64,000 nucleotides of DNA, from positions 124,001 to 188,000 of the forward strand of contig UEIF01000022.1 in NCBI GenBank assembly GCA_900468805.1, read 5' to 3'. Shown here in pieces: positions 9,203 to 18,575 of the stretch. The notes below the pieces were generated by a model, which was given only the letters and a program-made list of their open reading frames with translations, was not told the DNA's origin and did no database searches. How positions within the stretch are numbered: the stretch's first letter is position 1; every line of letters begins with the position of its first letter. The position numbers and the translations under genes are program-made. This stretch comes from Hyphomicrobiales bacterium. GTDB lineage: Bacteria; Pseudomonadota; Alphaproteobacteria; Rhizobiales; Rhizobiaceae.

Positions 9203-10077
9203 GCGGCGAACATCTTCTCGAGCTTGACAATGTCAGCAAGTTCTTCCCGATCGGCGGCTTCTTCTCGCGCGCCAAGATGACGGCAGTGAACCAGGTCAGC
9301 TTCGCACTGGAGACCGGCCGGCCGGAGATTTTCACGATCGTCGGCGAGTCCGGTTCAGGCAAATCAACGCTTGCCAAGATGATCCTCGGCAGCGAGACGG
9401 CTGACCGTGGCACGATCCGTTTCGATGGCGCAGATGTTGCCGGCATGCGTAGCCGCAGCGCCCGCGAAGCCTTCATGACGAGTGTTCAGCCGGTCTTCCA
9501 GAACCCGTTCGAGGCATTCAATCCGCTGACGCGCATCGACGAATATCTTTTCTCCACCGCTCATCGCTTCAAGGGCGCAAAAAGCCGGGCGGACAGGGAG
9601 GCACTTGCCGATATATCGCTACAGCGGGTTGGCCTCTCGCTCGCGGAAATCCGCGGACGCTATTCGCACGAATTGTCGGGCGGCCAGTTGCAGCGTGTGG
9701 CGATCGCCCGCGCCCTCATTCCCGAACCGAAGCTCATCGTCGCCGATGAGCCGGTGTCGATGGTGGATGCATCGCTGCGCATGTCGATCGTCAATCTCTT
9801 CCGCGAACTGCGTGATACGCTGAAAGTGTCAATCATCTACATCACGCATGATCTGGCGACCGCCTACTATATCGCCGACCGGGTCATCATCATGCGCAGG
9901 GGGATAGTGTTGGAGAGCGGCGATGCGCGTACCGTGCTCGACAATCCGCAACACGAATATTCGATCGCCCTGAAGAACGCCGTGCTGCCCCCGAACCCAC
10001 GCGAGGCCTCGGCGATCATCCGCGAGCGCCAGAAGGATGCAGGTGATTCTGCGCCCCGGGAGATCGTTAGCGCCTGA
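9199..10077 (+). CDS. ABC transporter ATP-binding protein (OppF/DppF type)
   Basis: A 292-residue ATPase with Walker A GESGSGKST (about 49-57), signature LSGGQLQR and Walker B LIVADEP. I start it at the ATG overlapping the previous stop (ATGA); the longer frame upstream overlaps OppD for 40 codons and has no protein-like features. It ends the plus-strand transporter operon and converges on the alpha-hydroxy-acid dehydrogenase gene. It lacks the cysteine-rich C-terminus of its partner, ending instead in an Arg/Glu-rich tail. Confidence 0.9.
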   Translation: MSGEHLLELDNVSKFFPIGGFFSRAKMTAVNQVSFALETGRPEIFTIVGESGSGKSTLAKMILGSETADRGTIRFDGADVAGMRSRSAREAFMTSVQPVFQNPFEAFNPLTRIDEYLFSTAHRFKGAKSRADREALADISLQRVGLSLAEIRGRYSHELSGGQLQRVAIARALIPEPKLIVADEPVSMVDASLRMSIVNLFRELRDTLKVSIIYITHDLATAYYIADRVIIMRRGIVLESGDARTVLDNPQHEYSIALKNAVLPPNPREASAIIRERQKDAGDSAPREIVSA

Positions 10078-10111
10078 AAAGCCACGCCCCTCGATGGGCG
10101 AAGCCTTCGTC

Positions 10112-11263
10112 TCAAGCGGCGCGGAAACGCAGATTTCCAGCCGAGAGGTCGCTGACAGAAGCGGCCCCCATCAGCTTCATGCCGCGCTCGATTTCAGTGC
10201 GCATCTGCAGCAGCGCGCGTTCGACACCGGCCTGGCCGGCGGCCGCAAGCGGGAAGAGATAGTAGCGGCCGACGCCGACCGCCTTGGCGCCAAGCGAGAG
10301 AGCCTTCAACACATGCGTGCCGCGCTGGATGCCACCATCGACCATCACGTCGATCTTGTCGCCGACGGCCTCAACGATTTCAGCCAACTGGTCGAAGCCG
10401 CTGCGCGAACCATCAAGCTGACGCCCGCCGTGATTGGAAAGGACGATGCCGGTGCAGCCTATATCGATGGCGCGCTTGGCGTCCTCGACGGTCATGATGC
10501 CCTTCAGGCAGAATTGCCCGCCCCAGATCTTCACCATCTCGGCAACGTCGTCCCAGTTCATGGCGGGGTCGAGCATTTCGGTAAAATAGCGGCTGATCGA
10601 CATGGTACCGCTGCCCATGTCCACATGGCTGTCGAGCTGCGGCAGGCGGAATTTCTCATGCGTGAAATAATTGATCGCCCAAGCGGGTTTCACGGCGAAC
10701 TGCGCCATGCCTGAAAGGTTGAGCTTGAAGGGGATGGCAAAGCCGGTGCGTTTGTCGCGTTCGCGGTTGCCGCCGGTAATGCTGTCGACGGTCAGCATCA
10801 TCACCTGCACGCCGGCCTGCTTGGCCCTCGCCATCATCTCGCGATTGAGGCCGCGATCCCGGTGGAAATAGAACTGGTAGACCTGCGGACCGCTGCTGAT
10901 CTGTCTTGCCTCTTCCAGGCTGATCGTGCCGAGCGAGGAAACCCCGAACATCGTCCCGAATTTGCCGGCGGCATGCGCAACCGCCCGCTCGCCCTCGTGG
11001 TGGAAGAGCCGCTGCAGCGCCGTCGGCGAGCAATAAACCGGCATGGCGAGCTTCTGGCCCATGACGGTAACCGACATGTCGACCTCGCTTACGCCTCGCA
11101 GCACGCTTGGAAGAAGATCGCAGCTTTCGAAGGATGAGGTGTTGCGCCTGTAGGTGACCTCGTCATCCGCCGCGCCATCGATATAGTTGAAGATCGGCCC
11201 GGGAAGACGCTGTTTGGCAAGGCGGCGGAAGTCGTGAAAGTTATGGCAGTCTGAAAGGCGCAT
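10112..11263 (-). CDS. FMN-dependent alpha-hydroxy-acid dehydrogenase (LldD-like)
   Basis: A 383-residue TIM-barrel flavoprotein of the L-lactate dehydrogenase/glycolate oxidase family, which oxidises an L-2-hydroxy acid to the 2-oxo acid and passes electrons to quinone or oxygen. The active-site motif SNHGGRQLDGS (His278, Arg281) and the FMN-binding VDGGIQRGTHVLKALSLGA are both present, as is the early YIDGAADDE. The region 200-230 is the variable loop that attaches some members to the membrane. I start at the ATG four codons after a TTG. The usual neighbours (lactate permease, LldR) are absent, so the substrate could be lactate or another 2-hydroxy acid. Confidence 0.88.
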   Translation of the reverse strand: MRLSDCHNFHDFRRLAKQRLPGPIFNYIDGAADDEVTYRRNTSSFESCDLLPSVLRGVSEVDMSVTVMGQKLAMPVYCSPTALQRLFHHEGERAVAHAAGKFGTMFGVSSLGTISLEEARQISSGPQVYQFYFHRDRGLNREMMARAKQAGVQVMMLTVDSITGGNRERDKRTGFAIPFKLNLSGMAQFAVKPAWAINYFTHEKFRLPQLDSHVDMGSGTMSISRYFTEMLDPAMNWDDVAEMVKIWGGQFCLKGIMTVEDAKRAIDIGCTGIVLSNHGGRQLDGSRSGFDQLAEIVEAVGDKIDVMVDGGIQRGTHVLKALSLGAKAVGVGRYYLFPLAAAGQAGVERALLQMRTEIERGMKLMGAASVSDLSAGNLRFRAA

Positions 11264-11469
11264 ACCCGTATCCAATCGAGGGCCTGCACGTCATGCCTCT
11301 GCCTATGCGGAAGTATGGCGTGCTGGCCGATGAGCGTCCGCGAGACCTCCTCGTCGTCGCGATCCATGACCTATGGGATACGATTATTACCGCACCAATC
11401 TCAAGCTCTCTTGCGCGTGCTTTCGTCGCCTTCGCTGATAAAGGTGCATTTTATTGCCGGGGATATGCG

Positions 11470-12150
11470 TCAGCGACCGGGCTTGACTGCCAGCCAGATA
11501 ACGTGCCGCGCTCCGCCGCGCTTGCCATTGGCCCGCGTATTGACTGCATCCGCGACAAAGCCGCTCTCCTTCAGCCGTCGGGTGAAGGACGCATCCGGTC
11601 CGGAAGACCAGACAGCCAGCACGCCGCCCGGGCGCAGCGCCTCTTGGGCGGATTTCAGCCCTGCATAGTCGTAGAGCCGATCATTGGATTTGCGGGTCAG
11701 GCCGTCGGGGCCATTATCGACATCGAGCAGGATCGCGTCATAGCCGGCCTTTCCGGCGCGGATCGCGTCGCCGACATCTCCCTCGTGGATCGACACGCGC
11801 GGATCATCGAGGCAGCCCTTGAATACCTCCGCCATCGGCCCGCGTGCCCAGGCGACGACTTCCGGGATCAGCTCGGCGACGACGACGCCGGCGTCCGCCG
11901 GCAAGATTGCAAGGGCAGCCCGCAGCGTAAAACCCATGCCGAGCCCGCCGATCAGGATCTTCGGCTTCGGATGCGATTTGATTTGTTCGAAGGACAGGGT
12001 GGCAAGCGCTTCTTCCGAACCGCTGAGGCGGCTGTTCATCAGCTCGTTGGTGCCGAGCATGATAGAAAACTCAGCACCGCGCTGCTTCAGCCGCAGTTGC
12101 CCGCCTTCGCCGGGAATGGTCGCAGAATCAAGCTGAATCCAGGGGAGCAT
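11470..12150 (-). CDS. spermidine synthase-like SAM-dependent methyltransferase fold protein
   Basis: A 226-residue cytoplasmic protein with the Rossmann SAM-binding motif GGLGMGFTLRAAL (about 68-80), the acidic VVAELIPEVVAWARG that follows the second strand, and DAILLDVDNGPDGL. These match the spermidine/spermine synthase-like group, but it is shorter than polyamine synthases (about 280-300), and no DxxDPxGPA-like aminopropyl motif is seen, so true spermidine synthase activity is doubtful. I start at MLPWIQLDSATIPG because conserved homologous text begins there; upstream codons look non-coding. It lies 69 bases after the second transporter operon and may be read with it. Confidence 0.72.
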   Translation of the reverse strand: MLPWIQLDSATIPGEGGQLRLKQRGAEFSIMLGTNELMNSRLSGSEEALATLSFEQIKSHPKPKILIGGLGMGFTLRAALAILPADAGVVVAELIPEVVAWARGPMAEVFKGCLDDPRVSIHEGDVGDAIRAGKAGYDAILLDVDNGPDGLTRKSNDRLYDYAGLKSAQEALRPGGVLAVWSSGPDASFTRRLKESGFVADAVNTRANGKRGGARHVIWLAVKPGR

Positions 12151-12219
12151 GGCGGTTTCGTCTCGCTGAAAGGGACCGTCCCCTAGCATAGGGCGACGGT
12201 CGAGGCCAGCAAGCCGTGC

Positions 12220-13119
12220 TCAGACTACGCGCACGAAATGGTCCGGCTCGTGTTCCACCACCTGTTCCTGCGGCGCGGCGGAACGGCGGCGGATATCCTC
12301 GACCTCCTGCGGCTGCAGGCGGGTGCGGGGATCGTCGAAACGCACATCCGGGTCCGGCACGGCCGACAGCAGCAGGCGGGTATAGGGATGCAGCGGATTG
12401 TCGATCACCTTGGCAGTGTTGCCCCATTCGACGATCTGGCCGGAATACATGACCGCGATATCCTCCGCCACGTAGCGAGCGGTAGCGATATCATGGGTGA
12501 TGTAGAGCAGGCCGAGATTCATCTCCTTCTTCATTTCGTTCAGGAGATTGAGGACGCCGAGGCGAACGGAAACGTCGAGCATCGAGGTCGGCTCGTCGGC
12601 GACGATCACTTCCGGCTGGGCCGCAAGGGCGCGAGCGATGTTGACGCGCTGGCGCTGGCCGCCCGAAAGTTCGTGCGGATATTTCGGCGCGACGATATCG
12701 GGATCGAGCTTCACGCGCTCAAGCAGTTCGCGTACGGTCGCATCGATCTGCTTTCCGCGAATATCCGGCCGGTGCAGCTTCAGCGGCCGCTGCAGATGAT
12801 GGGCGATCGTGTGGGCTGGGTTGAGCGAAGCAAAGGGATCCTGGAAGATCATCTGCACGGACCGGCGGTAGCGGGCGATTTCGTCCGCCTTGGCGCCTTC
12901 GACGGGACGGCCTTTATAGAGGATCTGCCCTGTTGTCGGCAGGTACTCGCGCATCGCCATGCGGGCGCAAGTCGTCTTGCCGCTGCCGGATTCCCCGACG
13001 AGCGCCAGCGCACGGCCGGCATGTAGCGAAAAGGAGATCGCGCGTGCGGCGTGAACGGTTGAAGCGCCGTGACCGAAGGTCTTGGTGACCGTGTCAAGTG
13101 CGAGGATGGCATCGCTCAT
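12220..13119 (-). CDS. ABC transporter ATP-binding protein (OppF/DppF type)
   Basis: A 299-residue ATPase with Walker A GESGSGKTT (about 42-50), Q-loop FQDPFASLNP, signature LSGGQRQR (151-158) and Walker B VIVADEP. It is the last transporter gene of the minus-strand operon that begins at 19055. Its ATG overlaps the stop of the upstream ATPase gene (ATGA), so translation is coupled. It powers import together with the product of 13116-13919. Confidence 0.9.
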   Translation of the reverse strand: MSDAILALDTVTKTFGHGASTVHAARAISFSLHAGRALALVGESGSGKTTCARMAMREYLPTTGQILYKGRPVEGAKADEIARYRRSVQMIFQDPFASLNPAHTIAHHLQRPLKLHRPDIRGKQIDATVRELLERVKLDPDIVAPKYPHELSGGQRQRVNIARALAAQPEVIVADEPTSMLDVSVRLGVLNLLNEMKKEMNLGLLYITHDIATARYVAEDIAVMYSGQIVEWGNTAKVIDNPLHPYTRLLLSAVPDPDVRFDDPRTRLQPQEVEDIRRRSAAPQEQVVEHEPDHFVRVV

Positions 13120-13919
13120 AGCAGCACGCCTCCGTGAAGCGAGGGGAAGGAGGCCCAGAGTTTTCGGGTGTATTCGTGCTGCGGCGTCTTGTAGATCGCT
13201 TCCGCATCGTTCTGTTCGACGAGCTTGCCGGCAAGCATGATGCCGATCCGGTCGCAGAACTGCACCATCAGCCCGAGATCATGGGTAATGAAGAGCACGG
13301 AGAAGCCGAATTGTTTGCGCAGTTCATTGATACGCTGCAGGATTTCCCGCTGCACGACCACATCGAGCGCTGTCGTCGGCTCGTCCATGACGACAAGCTT
13401 CGGATCGAGCGCCATGCAGATGGCGATGACGATGCGCTGGCGCATGCCGCCGGAGAACTGGTGCGGATAGTTGCGCATGCGGTCCGGCGAGATATCGACG
13501 AGCCGCAGCATTTCGGTAGTGCGCTCGCGCGCATGCGCCTTCGTCATGCCCTTGTGGGTGCGAAGCACATCATAGAACTGGTCTTCGATGCGCAGCACCG
13601 GGTTCAGCGAATTCATGGCGCTCTGGAAGACCATGGCGACTTCGCGCCAGCGGAAGGCGGCAAGCGCCTTCGGGTCGAGGTCCAGCACGTCACGGCCGGC
13701 AAGCAGGATCTGGCTGCCTTTGCGGATCAGCGCCGGCGGCTTGTGAAGGCGGCTGATGGCAAAGGCGATCGTGCTCTTGCCGCAGCCGGATTCGCCTGCC
13801 AGGCCGAAGACCTCGCCAGGGGCGACGTCGAAGCTGACATTGTCGACGGCGCGAAAGTCTTTCTCCTCGCCGATATAGTCGATGGTGAGGTTCTTCACGG
13901 AAAGCAAGGGTTGCGTCAC
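13116..13919 (-). CDS. ABC transporter ATP-binding protein (OppD/DppD type)
   Basis: A 267-residue ATPase: Walker A GESGCGKST (about 41-49), signature FSGGMRQR (about 155-162), Walker B LVVMDEP. The start is GTG at 13919, overlapping the permease stop as GTGA; a longer upstream frame overlaps the permease gene and is not protein-like. It is shorter than typical OppD (about 330) and lacks the cysteine-rich oligopeptide C-terminal domain. Confidence 0.88.
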   Translation of the reverse strand: MTQPLLSVKNLTIDYIGEEKDFRAVDNVSFDVAPGEVFGLAGESGCGKSTIAFAISRLHKPPALIRKGSQILLAGRDVLDLDPKALAAFRWREVAMVFQSAMNSLNPVLRIEDQFYDVLRTHKGMTKAHARERTTEMLRLVDISPDRMRNYPHQFSGGMRQRIVIAICMALDPKLVVMDEPTTALDVVVQREILQRINELRKQFGFSVLFITHDLGLMVQFCDRIGIMLAGKLVEQNDAEAIYKTPQHEYTRKLWASFPSLHGGVLL

Positions 13920-14794
13920 AGGCGGCCCTCCCCGGAGCGGACGAGTAGGGACCAACGCTTTAGGTGATTGCCGGTCCGCAGGCGCGGATTGGCGATTTCG
14001 TCGACGGCGAAGTTCAGCAGCGACATGCCGATGCCGAGGAAGGCGAGCGCGAAACAGGGTGTAAGAATATCCCACCAGGCGCCGACCGACAGCGCCGAAG
14101 CCTTCTGCGCATTATAAAGCATGGTGCCCCAGGACACGACGCGCGGGTCGCCAAGACCGAGGAATTCCAGCGTCGCTTCGGTGATGATGGCGAAGATGAC
14201 GCTGCCGATGAAATTGATGCCGACGATGGAAATCACGTTGGGGAAGATCTCGAATGTCATGATGCGCCACTGCGGCTCGCCCATCATCTCCGCCGATTTG
14301 ACATAGTCCTTCTGTTTGACTGAGAGCGTTTCGGCGCGTGTCACGCGTGCGCCCCAGGCCCAGGATGTGCCGCCGAGGATAAGGGCGATGACGAGCGGGC
14401 TTGCCTGGCCGATGAAGGCCGCGAGAACGAGCAGCAGCGGCAGGTTTGGCACGACGAGCACCATGTTGGTGAAGAAGCTGATGATCTCGTCCGTCTTGCC
14501 GCCGCGATAGCCCGAGATGATGCCGAGCGCCGTGCCGACGGCGGTGATCAGGAGGCCGGCGCCGAAGCCGACGGCGAGCGAGGTGCGTGCGCCATAGATC
14601 AGCCGGGAAAAGACATCCTGGCCGATGCGCGTCGTTCCGAGAATATGCTCGGCGGACGGCGGCTGGTGCGGACGACCGGTCCGGGCGGCGGGATCGTAAT
14701 GCGTCAGCAGGGGTGCTGCGATCGCCACGATGATGATGAAGGCGATGATGGCGAGGCCGATCAGCGCCTTGCGATTGCGGAGCAGGCTCTTCAT
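13916..14794 (-). CDS. ABC transporter permease (DppC/OppC type)
   Basis: A 292-residue inner-membrane permease. It opens with MKSLLRNRKALIGLAIIAF, has the GTTRIGQDVFSRLIYGARTSL signature of the OppC group, and an EAA loop (YVKSAEMMGEPQWRIMTFEIFPNV). It starts one base after the stop of the partner permease. About six membrane segments can be read. Part of the transporter fed by the binding protein at 15836-17482. Confidence 0.9.
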   Translation of the reverse strand: MKSLLRNRKALIGLAIIAFIIIVAIAAPLLTHYDPAARTGRPHQPPSAEHILGTTRIGQDVFSRLIYGARTSLAVGFGAGLLITAVGTALGIISGYRGGKTDEIISFFTNMVLVVPNLPLLLVLAAFIGQASPLVIALILGGTSWAWGARVTRAETLSVKQKDYVKSAEMMGEPQWRIMTFEIFPNVISIVGINFIGSVIFAIITEATLEFLGLGDPRVVSWGTMLYNAQKASALSVGAWWDILTPCFALAFLGIGMSLLNFAVDEIANPRLRTGNHLKRWSLLVRSGEGRL

Positions 14795-14795
14795 G

Positions 14796-15773
14796 TCACG
14801 CTCCCTTCAGCCGCGGATCGAGCAGCACGTAGCTGACATCGACGATGAAATTGGCGATCAGCATGGTGGCGGTCATGATTAGAAGTTGGCCCTGGATGAC
14901 GGGATAATCGCGGGCGAGGATCGCCTGGTAGAGGATATTGCCGAGGCCGGGGTAATTGTAGACGACCTCCGTCACCAGCGAACCGCCGAGAATGGTGCCG
15001 ATGGCGATGGCGAGGCTGGACACGGTCGGCAGCAGCGCGTTGCGGGCGGCATACCAGAGCATCACATGCCGGTCGGACAGGCCCTTGGCGCGGGCCATGA
15101 CGATATAGTCCTCGCCGAGCAGGTTGATCATGTTGTTGCGCATGGTGACGGTGAAGCCGCCGACCAGCACCGTGCAGAGCGTGATCATCGGCAGGATGCC
15201 GTGATAGGCTACACTGCCGATATATTGAAAGCTGAAAGCCGGATCGAGCGACGGATCGGCGGCATAGCCGTTCGGGAACCAGCCGAGCGTGAAACCGAAG
15301 AAGAAGAGCACGATCAGCGAGGTGACGACGGCCGGCACCGATGTCGCGAAGATCGCGCCAATCGAGACGATGACGTCGAATTTGCTGCCGCGCCGCCAGG
15401 CCGCGGCGATGCCGAGGAATGTGCCGAGCGCGAAGCTGATGATTGTCGCCGTGCCCATCAGGCCGACAGTCCATACAAGCGCGTGGCCAAGAACAGACGT
15501 GACCGGCAGCGGGAAATATTTGATCGACCGGCCGAGATCGCCGGTGAAGATGCTGCCGAGATAGGTGAGATATTGCTGCCAGAGAGGCCCATCGACAAAG
15601 CCGAAGGTGAGCTTCAGCGCCTGCAGGCTTTCCGGCGGCAGTTCGGCGCCCGCACTCGAAAACATGATGCGCACGGGATCGCCCGGCATCAGCCGGGGCA
15701 GGAAGAAATTGATCGTCGCTGCCGCGATGAAGGCCGCCAGGTAAAAGGCGAGGCGGCGAAGCAGAAAGGCCAT
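14796..15773 (-). CDS. ABC transporter permease (DppB/OppB type)
   Basis: A 325-residue inner-membrane permease with the DppB N-terminal helix (LLRRLAFYLAAFIAAATINFFLPRLMPGDP), the QYLTYLGSIFTGDLGRSI motif and an EAA loop (YIVMARAKGLSDRHVMLWYAARNALLP). The MPGDP motif is a standard mark of this group. It lies 62 bases after the binding-protein gene, separated by a strong hairpin. Confidence 0.9.
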   Translation of the reverse strand: MAFLLRRLAFYLAAFIAAATINFFLPRLMPGDPVRIMFSSAGAELPPESLQALKLTFGFVDGPLWQQYLTYLGSIFTGDLGRSIKYFPLPVTSVLGHALVWTVGLMGTATIISFALGTFLGIAAAWRRGSKFDVIVSIGAIFATSVPAVVTSLIVLFFFGFTLGWFPNGYAADPSLDPAFSFQYIGSVAYHGILPMITLCTVLVGGFTVTMRNNMINLLGEDYIVMARAKGLSDRHVMLWYAARNALLPTVSSLAIAIGTILGGSLVTEVVYNYPGLGNILYQAILARDYPVIQGQLLIMTATMLIANFIVDVSYVLLDPRLKGA

Positions 15774-15791
15774 GGGGACTCCGTCAAAACA

Positions 15792-15816
15792 GGAGCGGCG
15801 CTTGCCGCGCCGCTCC
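15792..15816 (-). terminator. hairpin between binding-protein and permease genes
   Basis: GGAGCGGCGC and GCGCCGCTCC form a perfect ten-pair stem with a five-base loop, 20 bases after the binding-protein stop. In the minus direction it is followed by TGTTTTG. It should act as a partial terminator or a stabilising 3' end for the binding-protein mRNA. Confidence 0.7.
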
Positions 15817-15835
15817 CGCCGTTTGTAATAATGGC

Positions 15836-17482
15836 TTACTTGACCGGCTCGAGCGCCAGCAGGTTCAGAAGACGTGCCGGGTTGGTACGCGAGATGGACG
15901 GATTGACGAAGGGGTTTTCCTTGGTCGACCAGCCGGTGAAGCGCTTGGTGTTGTACTGATACCAGTTCGGATTGTTGAAGACCGGGATGACAGGCATGTT
16001 TTCGGCAACGATGCGCTGCGCCTTGTTCATCGCTTCCTTCTGCTTGTCGAGATCGGCCGTGTGCGTGAACTGGGTGACCAGATCTTCCACTTCCGGGTTG
16101 AACCAGCGCTGCGCAGTGAAGCGCGTCTTGCCCTTGTCCGAAGCGCTGAAGGCGCGCTTGTAAGGATAGTAGGGAGAGGCCGATGCCGGCAGGCTGTTGA
16201 TCGCCGCATCGAACTTGCCGTCGATGAGGTCGGAGGTCCAGACGGCCTCTTCCGGCGTCTCGATCTTGGCGTCGATGCCGACGGCCTGCATGCCTTCGAT
16301 GGCGATGTTGACCGTGTCGATCCAGTCCGTCCAGGAGTTCGGAACGATGATCGAGAAGGAGATTTTCGAACCGTCAGGATTGTCGCGCAGGCCGTCGCCG
16401 TCCTTGTCGACATAGCCGGCAGCATCGAGCTGTGCCTTGGCGGCATCAGCGTCATAGGCGGCGAACTTGCCGAAGTCGGCCTTGACGGACGGGTCCGCCC
16501 AGCTCTTGTAGAGCTCGCCCATCAGGCCCGGGTCTTCGTTCAGCGTCGGATAGCCGTAGCCGGCGACATCGATCATCGTCTTGCGGTCAAGCGCCATGGA
16601 GACCGCCTGGCGGAACTTCACGTCGTTGAAGGCCTTCTTGTTGGCCTCGTTCGAAGTCTCGAGATTGAACAGGAAAGCAACCATGCTGCTTGGCGAGTAC
16701 CAGTAGTGATAATGCGCCGGATCCTTCGAGACATAGACATTGTCGATATCGGGAATGAAGGAGACGCCCCAGTCGAGCGTGCCGTCGGCCGTCGCCGTCA
16801 GGATCTGGTTGTTATCGGCAAGCTGCGGGAAGCGCATGCAGTCGACCTTCAGATGCTCGGCATCCCAGTAGTTCGGGTTGCGGCACTGGTCGTAGGTCTG
16901 GCCGGTGAAGCGCGGCACTTCCGTCAGCGGACCGCTGCCGACCGGGGTTTCGTTGGCGTAGGTGACCGGATCGGCAACGTCCTTCCAGACATGCTCAGGC
17001 ACGATCGGCAACTGCGACAGCTGCTCGGCGGCAAGCGAGCTCGGATTGGCGAGCGTGAAGCGCACCGTCTGGGCATCGACGGCCTGCACGTCGGTAATGA
17101 AGCTCCAGATGCTGACGAAGTCGAGCGCCGGGAATTTCTTCAGATAGTCGTAGGTGAACTTGACATCGGCAGAGGTCAGCGGCTTGCCGTCCGACCACTT
17201 CAGGTTCGGGCGCAGCTTGAAGTCGATGCTCTTAAGGTCGTCGGAGAGCTTGAAGCTCTCGGCCAGGCGATAGACCGGCTTGTTGCTGTCGAAGCGGTTG
17301 AAGACGACCAGCGGCTCGTAGATGAAGTCGAGCGTCGATTGGCGCGATGAAGTCTGGTTGAACGGGTTGAAGTTGCGCACCCAGGTCGTGGCCGGCTCGA
17401 TATTGGCCGTCAGGATGGTCTGCGCCATGGCCGAGCCTGACAGCATGGTCAGGGCCGCGGCGGCCAGGATATATTTCTTCAT
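15836..17482 (-). CDS. ABC transporter substrate-binding protein, family 5
   Basis: A 548-residue periplasmic protein with a Sec signal (residues 1-20, cleavage after SAMA). Family 5 marks: LRPNLKWSDGKPLTSADVKFTYDYL near 90-115 and FRQAVSMALDRKTMI. The text NFNPFNQTSSRQSTLDFIYEPLVVFN is typical of the oligosaccharide-binding branch (cellobiose and chitobiose binders) rather than peptide binders. An EF-hand-like calcium loop (DKDGDGLRDNPDG) lies near residues 345-357. The neighbouring cytoplasmic NagZ-like GH3 suggests a beta-linked GlcNAc-containing oligosaccharide as ligand, which is inference. Confidence 0.88.
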   Translation of the reverse strand: MKKYILAAAALTMLSGSAMAQTILTANIEPATTWVRNFNPFNQTSSRQSTLDFIYEPLVVFNRFDSNKPVYRLAESFKLSDDLKSIDFKLRPNLKWSDGKPLTSADVKFTYDYLKKFPALDFVSIWSFITDVQAVDAQTVRFTLANPSSLAAEQLSQLPIVPEHVWKDVADPVTYANETPVGSGPLTEVPRFTGQTYDQCRNPNYWDAEHLKVDCMRFPQLADNNQILTATADGTLDWGVSFIPDIDNVYVSKDPAHYHYWYSPSSMVAFLFNLETSNEANKKAFNDVKFRQAVSMALDRKTMIDVAGYGYPTLNEDPGLMGELYKSWADPSVKADFGKFAAYDADAAKAQLDAAGYVDKDGDGLRDNPDGSKISFSIIVPNSWTDWIDTVNIAIEGMQAVGIDAKIETPEEAVWTSDLIDGKFDAAINSLPASASPYYPYKRAFSASDKGKTRFTAQRWFNPEVEDLVTQFTHTADLDKQKEAMNKAQRIVAENMPVIPVFNNPNWYQYNTKRFTGWSTKENPFVNPSISRTNPARLLNLLALEPVK

Positions 17483-17526
17483 GTCAAATTCCCCTTTTCT
17501 TATGCGATGAAAAATGGCGGCTCCGG

Positions 17527-18549
17527 TCAGGAGGCCAGTGCGCTTGCAAACATGGCTTCGACTTCCGCCTGGGCAGCGCGATAGTCGATCTTGAGAGTGC
17601 CGAGACGGGCCTTCCCCGCGGCAATACGCTTCTGTGCGGCTTCGGTCAGCGGGCGTGCGGCCTTGGCGGCGGCTTCGCTTTCCTTAACATCGCCATGGCT
17701 GTGCAGCGCGATGTCGAAACCGGCATCGAGCACCTGGGCGACGCGTTCCGGCAGGGTGCCGTGCAGCGACTCCATGAAGATGCAGTCAGAGATCAGCACG
17801 CCGTCATAGCCCATGTCGTTGCGGATCACGTCATGCATGATCGGCGAGATGGAGGCCGGAAGCTCCGCATCGTAAGCGGAGTAGACGACGTGGGCGACCA
17901 TCGCCCAGGGCGTGTCCTTCAGCGCCACGAAGGGCTTGAAATCGGTGGCGACAAGCGTCTCGCGCGAGGCATCCACGACAGGACGCTCCTTGTGGGAATC
18001 GAGCGTCGCGCGGCCATGGCCCGGAATGTGCTTCATAACAGGCATATTGCCGGTTTCGAGCAGACCATCCACCACTTCGCGGCCGAGCGCGGCGATGAAA
18101 TCCGGATCCGAACCGAAGGAGCGGGCGCCGATAACAGCGCTCGTCGTCTCGAAAACGAGGTCGAGAACGGGCGAGCAGCCGCTCGACAGGCCGAGTTCGC
18201 TCATCATCGCGCCCATAGCTTGGGTGGAAAGACGCAGCGCCTGCTTGCCGAGGTCGAGATCATGGCGGGCAAGCTCGGCGAACTGGCCGAAGCTGCGGAA
18301 GAGCGGCCAGGGGCCGGCATCCATATGCTGTACGCGGCCACCTTCCTGGTCGGTGAAGACGGGCGCATCGCCGCGGCCCACGGCCTCGCGGAAACGGTCG
18401 ATCAGGATCTTTGCCTGTTCCGGATCCCGCAGGTTGCGGCGGCCAACGAAGAGGCCGAGCGGATTGGTTTCGCGGAAGAGGGCGAATTCGTCGTCCGAAA
18501 GCGTCGGATTGGGAAGGCCGACGAAGAGAGCGAGCGGGGTCGAGGACAC
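17527..18549 (-). CDS. GH3 beta-N-acetylhexosaminidase, NagZ-like
   Basis: A 340-residue single-domain GH3 enzyme without a signal peptide, so cytoplasmic. The family motif KHIPGHG (173-179), the DSH triplet (184-186) that supplies the histidine of the NagZ catalytic loop, and the nucleophile Asp255 in LISDCIFMES are all seen. NagZ-type enzymes remove non-reducing GlcNAc from muropeptides or chitobiose. Housekeeping NagZ is usually not with a transporter; here it is between a GNAT gene and a binding-protein gene in a dedicated import operon, which points to catabolism of an imported GlcNAc oligosaccharide or of muropeptides. The linkage and aglycone are unknown. Confidence 0.86.
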   Translation of the reverse strand: MSSTPLALFVGLPNPTLSDDEFALFRETNPLGLFVGRRNLRDPEQAKILIDRFREAVGRGDAPVFTDQEGGRVQHMDAGPWPLFRSFGQFAELARHDLDLGKQALRLSTQAMGAMMSELGLSSGCSPVLDLVFETTSAVIGARSFGSDPDFIAALGREVVDGLLETGNMPVMKHIPGHGRATLDSHKERPVVDASRETLVATDFKPFVALKDTPWAMVAHVVYSAYDAELPASISPIMHDVIRNDMGYDGVLISDCIFMESLHGTLPERVAQVLDAGFDIALHSHGDVKESEAAAKAARPLTEAAQKRIAAGKARLGTLKIDYRAAQAEVEAMFASALAS

Positions 18550-18575
18550 TATTTAAAAACTCCGGTATCAGATGG

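Noticed and set aside
11470..12150. True spermidine synthase
   Set aside because: Only the SAM-binding fold is clear; the protein is short and aminopropyl-transfer motifs are not seen, so only a fold-level name is given.
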